Shown here in pieces: positions 17,703-25,529 of a stretch of 38,810 nucleotides of DNA. The translations under genes and the position numbers were made by a program. The stretch's first letter is position 1; each line of letters opens with the position of its first letter. The notes beneath the pieces are model-generated. The model was not told the origin of the DNA. It saw nothing but the letters and a program-made list of their open reading frames with translations, and searched no databases. Origin of the DNA: Bacillus sp. AFS073361 (GTDB lineage Bacteria; Bacillota; Bacilli; Bacillales; Cytobacillaceae); the NCBI RefSeq assembly GCF_002567005.1, contig NZ_NUZU01000024.1:1-38810 (forward strand), written 5' to 3'.

Positions 17703-19466
17703 ATGAATGCTAAAGCAGCGGTTAAAACGAGTCAATTTTTAGAAAACCCGATTACAACGGAAATTATTCGGAATGCGTTAATTTCTGCCGCACATGAAAT
17801 GAATGCAAGTCTGGCTAGAAGTTCTTTTTCTCCGATCATATACGAAATGAAGGATTGCAGCGTTGGTATTTTTAATAGAAACGCAGAATTGCTGGGTCAA
17901 TCAGCAGGCCTTCCTATCTTTCTAGGAAATTTAGATGAGTGCATAAAAATCGTTACAGCGTCGATTGGCGGGGTCGAAAATTATCTGCCTGGTGATGTCT
18001 ATATCATGAATGACTCTTATCTAACTGGTACACATCTTAACGATATTACCGTTATTTCCCCTGTTTTTTATGAGGATGAATTGATCGGTTTCACTGCGAA
18101 TCGTGCCCACTGGCTTGATGTAGGTGCACAGGACCCAGGTTTCTCCATGGATGCTACAGAAATCTACCAGGAAGGAGTACGTATTCCGCCTACAAAAATA
18201 TACGATGCTGGTCAGGCTCGTAAAGATGTTATTAATCTTATTATTACTAACAGCCGTTTTCGGGATGCTGCACTAGGGGATCTTAATGCTCAAATTGCTG
18301 CCTGCCGTACTGGAGAGAAACGTTTTCATGAGATCATCAGCCGATTCGGTTTAGAAAAAGTAAACCGCTCCATTCGGGATATTTTCAAGCAATCTGAACT
18401 TTTAGACCGCGAAATGATTGCGAGAATTGCTGATGGAGTTTATGAGACCGAAGGTTGTTTGGACAATGATGGAGTGTCGGAGGAACCTGTACCAGTAAAA
18501 GTAAAAGTGACCGTTGAAGGGGAAAATATTACGATCGATCTCACTGGCTCCAGCGAACAAGTTAGAGGAATGACCAACTGTGGATTGGCACAGACAATCT
18601 CAGCCTGCCGGGTAGCTTTTAAAGAGCTAATTAGTCCTGATGCGCCTGTCACGGGCGGGAATTTTAAAACGTTAAATGTTGTGGTACCAGAAAGAACGAT
18701 CTTTAGTGCGCAAGAGCCGGCAGCGTGTGTTTGGTATTTTTCTGCACTAGGCTTGCTCATCGATCTTGTCGTTAAAGCCCTGTCTCCAGCTCTTAAGGAA
18801 AGAAGTGCGGGTGCACATTACGGGGATTCGATGATCATAACGTTCTCAGGGATTGATCCGCGTCGTAACACGTCATTTCTAAATGTAGAAGCTACGGCAG
18901 GCGGCTGGGGAGGCTTTGCTGCTAATGATGGCCAATCCGGATTAATCAATAATGTTAATGGTGATTTCAAGAACCTGCCTATTGAGGTTCTTGAAGATAA
19001 ATACCCTTTTAAAGTAACCACCTATGGCTTTAGAAAGAATTCAGGAGGAGCAGGAAAGAACCGAGGAGGTCTCGGAATTATTAGAGGTTACGAGGTTTCT
19101 GCAGATGAAGCTTTTTTATACCTTTGGTTAGAGCGTTCAAAAACACCTGCTTGGGGACTTTTTGATGGTAAAGAGGCAGCATCACCAGAAGTTACTATTT
19201 TAAGTGGAGAAAAAGAAGAAAAAGCCCTGAAAATAAATGCAAAACCAATGAAATATGGAGACAAGGTGATTGTGAAAACAGGAGGCGGCGGCGGATTTGG
19301 GCATCCGTTTGAACGTGACGTCGATCGTGTGCTTGAAGATGTCATCGATGGGTATATTGACCTTCAAACGGCATTAGAGCAGTATGGTGTTGTCATAAGT
19401 GGTGAATTGTTAGAAGTGAACGAACAAGAAACCATTATTTATCGTAAAAAAAACAGAATAGGTTAA
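17703..19466 (+). CDS. Hydantoinase/oxoprolinase family subunit B (HyuB), set 2
   Basis: A 587-residue HyuB subunit: ARSSFSPIIYEMKDCSVGIF near the N-terminus, NDSYLTGTHLNDITV (classical core motif with HxxD), ANRAHWLDVGAQDPG, EATAGGWGGFAANDG, and the C-terminal KTGGGGGFGHPFERDVDRV. The ATG at 17703 follows AAGGAGG at 17684-17690. It has a normal length and an intact motif set. It is followed 10 bases later by the DUF3830 gene, making a HyuA-HyuB-DUF3830 cassette. Confidence 0.92.
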   Translation: MNAKAAVKTSQFLENPITTEIIRNALISAAHEMNASLARSSFSPIIYEMKDCSVGIFNRNAELLGQSAGLPIFLGNLDECIKIVTASIGGVENYLPGDVYIMNDSYLTGTHLNDITVISPVFYEDELIGFTANRAHWLDVGAQDPGFSMDATEIYQEGVRIPPTKIYDAGQARKDVINLIITNSRFRDAALGDLNAQIAACRTGEKRFHEIISRFGLEKVNRSIRDIFKQSELLDREMIARIADGVYETEGCLDNDGVSEEPVPVKVKVTVEGENITIDLTGSSEQVRGMTNCGLAQTISACRVAFKELISPDAPVTGGNFKTLNVVVPERTIFSAQEPAACVWYFSALGLLIDLVVKALSPALKERSAGAHYGDSMIITFSGIDPRRNTSFLNVEATAGGWGGFAANDGQSGLINNVNGDFKNLPIEVLEDKYPFKVTTYGFRKNSGGAGKNRGGLGIIRGYEVSADEAFLYLWLERSKTPAWGLFDGKEAASPEVTILSGEKEEKALKINAKPMKYGDKVIVKTGGGGGFGHPFERDVDRVLEDVIDGYIDLQTALEQYGVVISGELLEVNEQETIIYRKKNRIG

Positions 19467-19476
19467 GAGGTGAAAT

Positions 19477-19917
19477 ATGCGCCGAATATTAATCACATTT
19501 GAAAACGGGGAAAGTTTCCCGGCAACATTACAAGAAGATAAAGCCCCCCAAACGTGTCAAATCGTTTGGGAGGCACTTCCCTTTTCGCAGACAGTTACGC
19601 ATTCACGCTGGTCCGGTCGTGAAGTGAATTTTGAATTTCCGTCTACTTCTATGCCAAAAAGAGAAAACCAAACCATATCTACTAGTATTGGGGAAATTGT
19701 CTACTGGAGGGATTGGCCTCTTGAGTCTGAACCTGACGTTTTAGAAGTTTTAGCTATTTACTATGGTGCTGAACATACACGAAGCAACAAAGGGGATGAA
19801 CCGGTTAACGTTTTTGCCCAGGTTGACTTTACTTATCTAGATCTTTTGCAAAAAGTTGGCGAACGTATCTGGTTAAATGGTTCTGAAAAAGTCACTATTA
19901 CGAGATTAAAAAACTGA
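19477..19917 (+). CDS. DUF3830 family protein (cyclophilin-like fold)
   Basis: A 146-residue protein beginning MRRILITFENGESFPATL, with APQTCQIVWEALPF, an SGREVNFEFP segment and ENQTISTSIGEIVYWRDWP. This order (short N-terminal beta strands, TC..W.ALP, then a G(E/D)(I/V)xYW strand) is that of DUF3830 proteins, which have a cyclophilin-like barrel. They recur beside HyuA/HyuB genes, but no enzymatic role is established to my knowledge. AGAGGTG precedes the ATG. It is the last gene of the set 2 cassette; binding a substrate or protecting an intermediate are only guesses. Confidence 0.78.
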   Translation: MRRILITFENGESFPATLQEDKAPQTCQIVWEALPFSQTVTHSRWSGREVNFEFPSTSMPKRENQTISTSIGEIVYWRDWPLESEPDVLEVLAIYYGAEHTRSNKGDEPVNVFAQVDFTYLDLLQKVGERIWLNGSEKVTITRLKN

Positions 19918-19965
19918 AATTAAATTAATATTAAAAATATTTATTTTTTTCGAAAATAATTATGC

Positions 19966-19991
19966 TATTACTTAAATGTTTATGGTAATAT
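19966..19991 (+). promoter_or_regulatory. Candidate operator and promoter before the racemase/transporter unit
   Basis: TATTAC (19966-19971) and GTAATA (19985-19990) form an inverted repeat around 13 bases. TATTACTTAAAT (19966-19977) repeats the 12-mer before the XRE-cupin gene. TGGTAATAT (19983-19991) could serve as an extended -10. The 124-base gap and the change of function mark a probable new transcription unit. Confidence 0.4.
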
Positions 19992-20041
19992 AAAAAAAGA
20001 TAGTTATTATTCTGAATTTTTAAAAATCGGGAGGTTAAAAA

Positions 20042-20812
20042 ATGGCTAGCAAGAAAATTTTGTTTATTAATCCATTGCACACAGATGTTTTTGATGAAGA
20101 ATTTAGAACACAATTTGAACGTTTTAAAAGCCCGGACACAGTGGTGGATGTTGTTTCTTTTGCTGGACCAGGACCGATCCACGTGGAGTATAACTGCTAT
20201 GAAGCAATGGTCATTCCAGAACTGATCAGGACTGTGAAAAAGGCGGAAGAGGACGGGTATGACGCGGCAATTCTCGGCTGTTTTTATGATCCCGCTTTAA
20301 GAGCTTGCCGGGAAGTGGCTGAAAAAATGGTTGTTACCGCACCTGCTGAAGCTGCTTTGCACATTGCCACCACGCTTGGAGAAAATTTCTCGATTCTTGT
20401 GGGCAGAAAAAAGTGGATTCCGGAAATGAAAGAAAATGTCCACAAATACGGCTTTGCACATAAACTGGCGTCATTTAAATCGCTTGAGCTCGGGGTGCAT
20501 GATTTCCAGAAGGATCCTGAAGAAACAAAGAGAAGAATCAGGGCGGCAGCGAATGAAGCGATCGAGAAAGATGGGGCAGATGTCATTGTTTTAGGCTGTA
20601 CAGGCGAGTTTGGTTTCTTTGATTCATTGCAGCAAGAATTAGGCGTGCCAGTCATTGACGCGAGCTGTGCGCCATTTAAATACGCAGAATTTCTAGTAGA
20701 AATAAAACAAAAATTATCCTGGACCCACAGCAAGAAGGTAGGGTATCAATCTCCTCCGGCAAAGGAGGTGGAGGAGTTTAACTTATATAATCCGGTTTTA
20801 AGTAAGAAATAA
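20042..20812 (+). CDS. Asp/Glu/hydantoin racemase family protein
   Basis: A 256-residue member of the Asp/Glu/hydantoin racemase superfamily. The two catalytic cysteines of the two-base mechanism are present as Cys80 (AAILGCFYDPALRACRE) and Cys186 (VIVLGCTGEFGF). Hydantoin racemases interconvert D- and L-5-substituted hydantoins, so that stereospecific hydantoinases can use both forms; allantoin racemase and maleate isomerase share the fold. Position among HyuAB cassettes favours a hydantoin or related cyclic imide. GGGAGG lies upstream of the ATG. It is followed after 31 bases by an MFS transporter, probably in one transcript. Confidence 0.87.
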   Translation: MASKKILFINPLHTDVFDEEFRTQFERFKSPDTVVDVVSFAGPGPIHVEYNCYEAMVIPELIRTVKKAEEDGYDAAILGCFYDPALRACREVAEKMVVTAPAEAALHIATTLGENFSILVGRKKWIPEMKENVHKYGFAHKLASFKSLELGVHDFQKDPEETKRRIRAAANEAIEKDGADVIVLGCTGEFGFFDSLQQELGVPVIDASCAPFKYAEFLVEIKQKLSWTHSKKVGYQSPPAKEVEEFNLYNPVLSKK

Positions 20813-20843
20813 TTTTATCATTATGAATGAGGGAGTGAGTTAA

Positions 20844-22190
20844 ATGGAAGTGGTAGCTTCTGCTAAGTCTCAAGAGAAAACCGTTGAAGTTGGTACTTTT
20901 TTTGAAGACATGCCATTTACAAAAAAACATCGATTTGTAGGGATAGCGCTATTTATGGCGTTTGTAATCGAGGCATGGGAAATGATGATTATCATTATGA
21001 TTAGTGGAGCTATCGCCGCTGAATTTTCTTTAACTCCTGTCCAAGTAGGTTCCCTTATTGGTGCAATTTTCTTAGGTATGATTCCGGGGACATATGTGTG
21101 GGGGATTGTTGGAGATAAAATCGGACGAAAGAAAACGATTATTTACAGCTTACTCTTATATGGAGTGGTTTCAGCTGTCAGTGCATTTTCACCAAACTAT
21201 GAAACACTTTACACATTGCGCTTATTATCCGGTTTTTCTTTGGGTGGTGTACTTGCTTGTATCTTTCCATATTACGAAGAAATGCTCCCAGTTAAACAGC
21301 GTGGTAAAGCAGCAGTATTTTTATCCGCAGGATGGCCAATTGGTACTTTAATTGCCCTAGGAATAACCAGTTTACTTATGGATTTGGACGGGGTATTGGG
21401 CGGTTGGAGAGCAATCATTTTTATTAGTTCGCTAGCTGGATTTTGGGCTTTCGTCATTAGAAAAATTCCTGAATCTCCTTACTGGCTTGCAGGAAAGGGA
21501 AGAACAGACGAGGCAAAGCAAATTATTTCTGAATTAAGTGAAGGTAAAACAGTGGTTAGCCAGGGCACAGAATTGTATGTCTCTAAAGTAAAACAAGGTA
21601 GTATCTTTGAAATTTTCAAAACGAAAATGATAAAAACAACAGCATTACAAACAATCGTCAATTTCTGTTTCTCCTTTGGATATTGGGGATTGTATACGTG
21701 GATTCCAACATTATTACAACAAAAGGGCTTATCAATGGGACAAAGCTTAGGTTTCGTTGCATTATCGGCTGTAGCGCAGATTCCAGGGTATATCGTAGCT
21801 GCACACCTAACTAGTAAATATGGACGTAAAAAAGTCATGTTTGCTTTCGTATTATTTGCATCGATCTTTGGGTTTGCATTTGCATATTCTTCGAGTGTAT
21901 TCCAACTATACGCATTCAACTTCGCTTTAGGATTCTTTAGCTTAGGGGCATGGGGCGTTTGGAACACATGGTTTGGAGAAATCTATCCAACAAATGTACG
22001 TGGTGTAGGATATAGCTGGGGTGTTGGCGGACAACGTTGGGCAAACACTGTGGCTCCATCTTTAATCGGTTTTGTTATTGGATTAGGTTGGGTATTTGGA
22101 GCAACGGTTTCTTTTATTCAGGTTTTCATGGTTATTACACTGATTACAATCCTATTTATTAGAGAAACGGAAGGCGAAATCTTACATTAA
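20844..22190 (+). CDS. MFS transporter (sugar/organic-acid symporter type)
   Basis: A 448-residue membrane protein with about 12 hydrophobic helices. The MFS loop signatures are GDKIGRKKT after helix 2, YGRKKVMF in the second half, and RGKAAVFLSAGWPIGTLIA. The central loop (about 215-255) is charged, as expected between the two six-helix bundles. It should import a small organic acid or amino-acid derivative by ion symport. Its place after the racemase and inside the hydantoinase island suggests it brings in the island's substrate. It is the only obvious transporter in the window. A terminator follows. Confidence 0.9.
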   Translation: MEVVASAKSQEKTVEVGTFFEDMPFTKKHRFVGIALFMAFVIEAWEMMIIIMISGAIAAEFSLTPVQVGSLIGAIFLGMIPGTYVWGIVGDKIGRKKTIIYSLLLYGVVSAVSAFSPNYETLYTLRLLSGFSLGGVLACIFPYYEEMLPVKQRGKAAVFLSAGWPIGTLIALGITSLLMDLDGVLGGWRAIIFISSLAGFWAFVIRKIPESPYWLAGKGRTDEAKQIISELSEGKTVVSQGTELYVSKVKQGSIFEIFKTKMIKTTALQTIVNFCFSFGYWGLYTWIPTLLQQKGLSMGQSLGFVALSAVAQIPGYIVAAHLTSKYGRKKVMFAFVLFASIFGFAFAYSSSVFQLYAFNFALGFFSLGAWGVWNTWFGEIYPTNVRGVGYSWGVGGQRWANTVAPSLIGFVIGLGWVFGATVSFIQVFMVITLITILFIRETEGEILH

Positions 22191-22244
22191 CATCAAAAAA
22201 ATTTAATCCATATTGATATAAGATAGATAAAATGTTTTTTACTT

Positions 22245-22290
22245 AGGCTTCACCTTAACTCTAATTTAATAGATTTGGTGGAGCCTTTTT
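22245..22290 (+). terminator. Rho-independent terminator after the MFS gene
   Basis: AGGCTTCACC pairs with GGTGGAGCCT (one mismatch) around a loop of about 22 bases and runs into TTTTT. It separates the racemase/MFS unit from the following HyuA-DUF917 unit. Confidence 0.7.
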
Positions 22291-22350
22291 CCAAAATAAA
22301 ATCAACAGAGTAATGGATTAATAGGAAATACATAACGAGGAGGAAAACAC

Positions 22351-23949
22351 ATGACAGAGCAAATCAGGATTGGTTTTGATGTCGGTGGAACATTTACCGA
22401 TGGTGTTTTAATGAGAGGGAAAGAAGTTGTTTCAAAAACAAAGTCCTTAACAACAGAAGATATTACAACAGGGATTATTAATGCATTGGATTTATTGTTA
22501 AAAAACAGCAATGTGGATGTTTCAAAAATAGAAATGGTTTCCCTTGGAACTACTCATACAACGAATGCCATTATTGAGAGACGTAAACTTGATAAAGTAG
22601 GTATTTTCCGGATTGGGGCACCGGCGACAACAGCGATACCCCCAATGACAGGGTGGCCAGAAGATTTAATCGCAGCATTAGGTGGTAAAGAGCATGTCCA
22701 TATCATTCGAGGCGGATCTGAATATAACGGGAAGGATATTGTCCCTTTAGATGAAAAAGCCATCATGGATGCAGCGAAAGCGATGAAAGGGAAAGTTGGT
22801 TCGGTAGCCATCACAGGTGTATTTTCACCAATCATACCAAAACACGAGGACCGTGCAATGGAAATTGTTAGAGAATATCTTGGTGATGAGGTGTTCATTA
22901 CTCAATCCCATAAAATCGCATCCATCTCGTTACTGGAAAGAGAAAACTCCACGATCTTAAACGCTTCCGTTAAATCGGTTATGAAACGGGCCGTTGAAGC
23001 ATTCAAACAAGCGGTGGCCGATCGAAATATCAATGCAAAGCTATTTGTCGTTCAAAACGATGGAAGTGTAATGAATGCTGATCATGCAGTAGAGTATCCA
23101 ATCTTTACAGTAGCTTCTGGACCAGCTGCTTCTGTTCGCGGAGCCGTGTACTTATCAGGTATCCAAAATGGGGCGGTCGTGGATGTGGGTGGAACCTCAA
23201 CTGATGTAGCCTATATTGTAAATGGTTTTCCAAGAGAATCCTCTATCACTGTAAATATCGGTGGAGTAAAAACAAATGTACGCTGTCCAGATTTATTATC
23301 CATTGCTTTAGGCGGTGGAACGATTATCAAAACTCAGCAGGATAAAGTCATGGGTTTAGGACCTGAAAGCGTGGGCTATAACCTTGTCAAACTGGGTAAA
23401 TCATTCGGTGGACCAATTTTAACCGTACATGATATTGCTGTTGCAACAGGACGTTTAAACAGCAAACTTGATATTTTTGATACCAATTATGTTACGAACA
23501 TAGCTGCCATAAATGCATTACCAGCATCCTTAGTTAAGGAAGCGAACGCTAGAATTAAGGAACGTGTAGAGATTGCCATTGATCAGATGAAAACAGAATC
23601 AGGGTTAATACCTGCTATCTTTATTGGCGGGGGAGCCCTAGCTGTTCCGCAGTATAATATTGAAGGGACAACAGAGGTCATCCTTCCAAACCATTTTGAA
23701 GTGGGCGGCGCAATTGGAACAACGATTGCGGAAATTGGTGCTTCAGCAGAATTGGCCGTTGACCTTGCAGTTGAAAACCGAAATGCTGCCATCGACCGTG
23801 TTGTCGCCTTAGCTAAGATAAATGCGCAGGAAGCTGGAGCCATTGCTGGAACCGAAGAAATTATCGATGTGGAAGAAATTCCGTTTGCTTATATGCCAGG
23901 AAAAAAACAAAAGGTCAGAGTACGGGTTAAGGGCAAAGTATTTGCTTAA
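22351..23949 (+). CDS. Short HyuA-like hydantoinase/oxoprolinase family protein
   Basis: A 532-residue protein of the short HyuA class, about 150 residues less than the other HyuA proteins here, lacking the usual C-terminal domain. It has IRIGFDVGGTFTDGVLM, SLGTTHTTNAIIERRKL, VASGPAASVRGAVYLSG, VVDVGGTSTDVAYIV and FIGGGALAVPQYN, so the ASKHA-type nucleotide site is complete. No HyuB partner follows; instead a DUF917 protein starts 19 bases later, the pairing usually seen with this short class. GAGGAGG lies before the ATG. It probably acts with the DUF917 protein on a hydantoin-like ring; this is inference from family and neighbourhood. Confidence 0.88.
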   Translation: MTEQIRIGFDVGGTFTDGVLMRGKEVVSKTKSLTTEDITTGIINALDLLLKNSNVDVSKIEMVSLGTTHTTNAIIERRKLDKVGIFRIGAPATTAIPPMTGWPEDLIAALGGKEHVHIIRGGSEYNGKDIVPLDEKAIMDAAKAMKGKVGSVAITGVFSPIIPKHEDRAMEIVREYLGDEVFITQSHKIASISLLERENSTILNASVKSVMKRAVEAFKQAVADRNINAKLFVVQNDGSVMNADHAVEYPIFTVASGPAASVRGAVYLSGIQNGAVVDVGGTSTDVAYIVNGFPRESSITVNIGGVKTNVRCPDLLSIALGGGTIIKTQQDKVMGLGPESVGYNLVKLGKSFGGPILTVHDIAVATGRLNSKLDIFDTNYVTNIAAINALPASLVKEANARIKERVEIAIDQMKTESGLIPAIFIGGGALAVPQYNIEGTTEVILPNHFEVGGAIGTTIAEIGASAELAVDLAVENRNAAIDRVVALAKINAQEAGAIAGTEEIIDVEEIPFAYMPGKKQKVRVRVKGKVFA

Positions 23950-23968
23950 ACAGCTGAGGAGGGAAACC

Positions 23969-25138
23969 ATGAGTGTTTACGATATTTTAGAAGATTGGGG
24001 AATAACCAATTATCGAGTAATCGACAAAAAAAGCATTGAGGAAATTACATTAGGAGCCTCCATTTTAGCCACTGGTGGTGGAGGAGATCCGGAAATCGGA
24101 CTGTTATGGGCCTATAAAGTGTTAGATGAAGGAAAAGATATTGTCATGATTGACCCACTAGATATTCCAGATGATATTTTAGTGGCGAGCCCTGCTTGTT
24201 TAGGAGCAGCCCTAGTGTTAACTGAAAAGCCGCCTAATGAAGACGTTTTGAATAAAGCGGTTTCCACCTTGGAAGCCTATATGGGCAAAAAACTACAAGC
24301 AACAATCCCACTTGAGTGTGGAGGGGTAAACTCCATAGTTGCTTATGCTGTTGCAGCAGAATTAGGATTGCCTGTGATCGATGTAGATGGAATGAATCGT
24401 GCCTTCCCTGAGTTGCAAATGACTTCATGGGCTACTCAAGGGGTGCACGCATCCCCAACAGTTTCTACCGATGACCGTATGAACACAACAGTTATTGATA
24501 CACGGGATGATGATCTGATGGCAGAGTCGATTGCACGAAAAGTAGCGATGTCTTATGGCGGAATTTCCTGGGTAGCCACCTACGCAATGTCTGGAGCTGA
24601 TGTGAAAAGAACCTCCATCTTAAACTCCCAAAGTATTGCATGGGATGTAGGGAAAGCTGTAATGGAAGCCAGAAAGAGCCACAATGACCCAGTTGAACAA
24701 ATTTTAACTAGTATTAAAAATACTAGAAATATTCAAGGCCACCGAGTATTCAATGGGAAAATCGTCGATATTCAAAGAGAATTTGGCGGTGAGATGAACA
24801 AAGGATTCTCACTCGGAAAGGTGATAATGGAAGGTATTGGAGACTACAAAGGACAAAGAGCCGAATTGGATTTTCAAAATGAATGGTTGAATCTAAGGGT
24901 GGATAACGAACTAAAATGTGTTACACCTGATCTCATTGCAATCCTTGATATTGAAACAGGTGAGCCGATTCGTACGGACATTATGAAATATGGCTACCGC
25001 GGTTCTATTATTCTTATACCGGCTCATGAACGGATGAGAACAGAAAAAGGTCTTGAGACATTCGGTCCTCGCTATTTTGGTTATGACTTTGATTATGTTC
25101 CCGTTGAAAAGTTAATGGCAAAACAGGGGGTGAAATAA
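23969..25138 (+). CDS. DUF917 / S-methylthiohydantoin desulfurase-like protein, copy 1
   Basis: A 389-residue DUF917 protein (the Pfam family now described as S-methylthiohydantoin desulfurase-like). It has MSVYDILEDWGITNY, the glycine-rich LGASILATGGGGDPEIG, IPLECGGVNSIVAYAVAAEL, IDVDGMNRAFPELQMTSW, YGGISWVATYAMSG and DFQNEWLNLRVD. The ATG at 23969 follows GAGGAGGG; a longer frame beginning at 23822 lies inside the upstream gene. One characterised line of work links the family to S-methyl-ergothioneine breakdown, in which a thiohydantoin is converted to a hydantoin. Whether this copy removes sulfur, nitrogen or water is unknown. It overlaps the next gene at TAATG. Confidence 0.88.
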   Translation: MSVYDILEDWGITNYRVIDKKSIEEITLGASILATGGGGDPEIGLLWAYKVLDEGKDIVMIDPLDIPDDILVASPACLGAALVLTEKPPNEDVLNKAVSTLEAYMGKKLQATIPLECGGVNSIVAYAVAAELGLPVIDVDGMNRAFPELQMTSWATQGVHASPTVSTDDRMNTTVIDTRDDDLMAESIARKVAMSYGGISWVATYAMSGADVKRTSILNSQSIAWDVGKAVMEARKSHNDPVEQILTSIKNTRNIQGHRVFNGKIVDIQREFGGEMNKGFSLGKVIMEGIGDYKGQRAELDFQNEWLNLRVDNELKCVTPDLIAILDIETGEPIRTDIMKYGYRGSIILIPAHERMRTEKGLETFGPRYFGYDFDYVPVEKLMAKQGVK

Positions 25139-25413
25139 TGGAAACGCAATTGCTTCAAACCAAACTAGAAGATCAAGATAATAAGTTAGTTCTAAAGACG
25201 ATTGTCAATCAGCCTTATATCGAAAGAAAAGAATTAGCAGACAAGCTCGGATATTCTGTGGAGCAGGTCGATGAAATTTGCCAATCGTTTATTGATTCTT
25301 TCGTTATTCTTGAGTTGGCAAGTCAGGCAACCTCTAACATTGAGTCTCGTGTCCCAAGAAAAGTGTATTTAATCAATCCAGAGTTGGAGCAGACCATTAG
25401 AGAATTAATATAA
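25138..25413 (+). CDS. Small winged-helix-like protein
   Basis: A 91-residue protein starting with the ATG that overlaps the DUF917 stop codon. The middle part, ERKELADKLGYSVEQVDEI (about 31-49), looks like a helix-turn-helix, and the flanking helices and the ending KVYLINPELEQTIREL suggest a MarR/ArsR-sized winged helix without a sensor domain. I do not recognise a specific family. The coupling to DUF917 suggests a dedicated regulator or accessory subunit of the short-HyuA/DUF917 pair. It is the last gene of that transcript, followed by a 67-bp palindrome. Confidence 0.65.
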   Translation: METQLLQTKLEDQDNKLVLKTIVNQPYIERKELADKLGYSVEQVDEICQSFIDSFVILELASQATSNIESRVPRKVYLINPELEQTIRELI

Positions 25414-25431
25414 AAACATATGATCAGACAT

Positions 25432-25498
25432 AATGCTGGTGAAACCATGAATACGTTGTTCGTTCTTAAAGAGAATAACCCATGATTTCACCAGCATT
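25432..25498. repeat. 67-bp palindrome with 13-bp inverted ends
   Basis: AATGCTGGTGAAA (25432-25444) is exactly inverted at 25486-25498, and pairing extends to 18 bases with one mismatch (GGTGAAACCATG against GGTGAAATCATG). It follows the winged-helix gene by 18 bases and could terminate transcription. Its length equals that of the palindrome at 14299-14365, but the sequence differs. Confidence 0.6.
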
Positions 25499-25529
25499 TC
25501 TAAATAAAAAAGCTGAATAGGTGAGGAAT

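Noticed and set aside
18585..18601. TTGGCAC resembling a sigma-54 -24 element
   Set aside because: The required GC at the -12 spacing is absent and the site is inside HyuB set 2 coding sequence.
10144..19917. Creatinine degradation through N-methylhydantoin
   Set aside because: HyuAB and creatinase-fold proteins are suggestive, but no N-carbamoylsarcosine amidase, creatininase or sarcosine oxidase gene is visible, and the M24 proteins keep the metal ligands that creatinase lacks.
20284..20733. 149-codon minus-strand frame inside the racemase gene
   Set aside because: It is antisense to a gene with both catalytic cysteines, and the product is Ser/Ala-rich without motifs.
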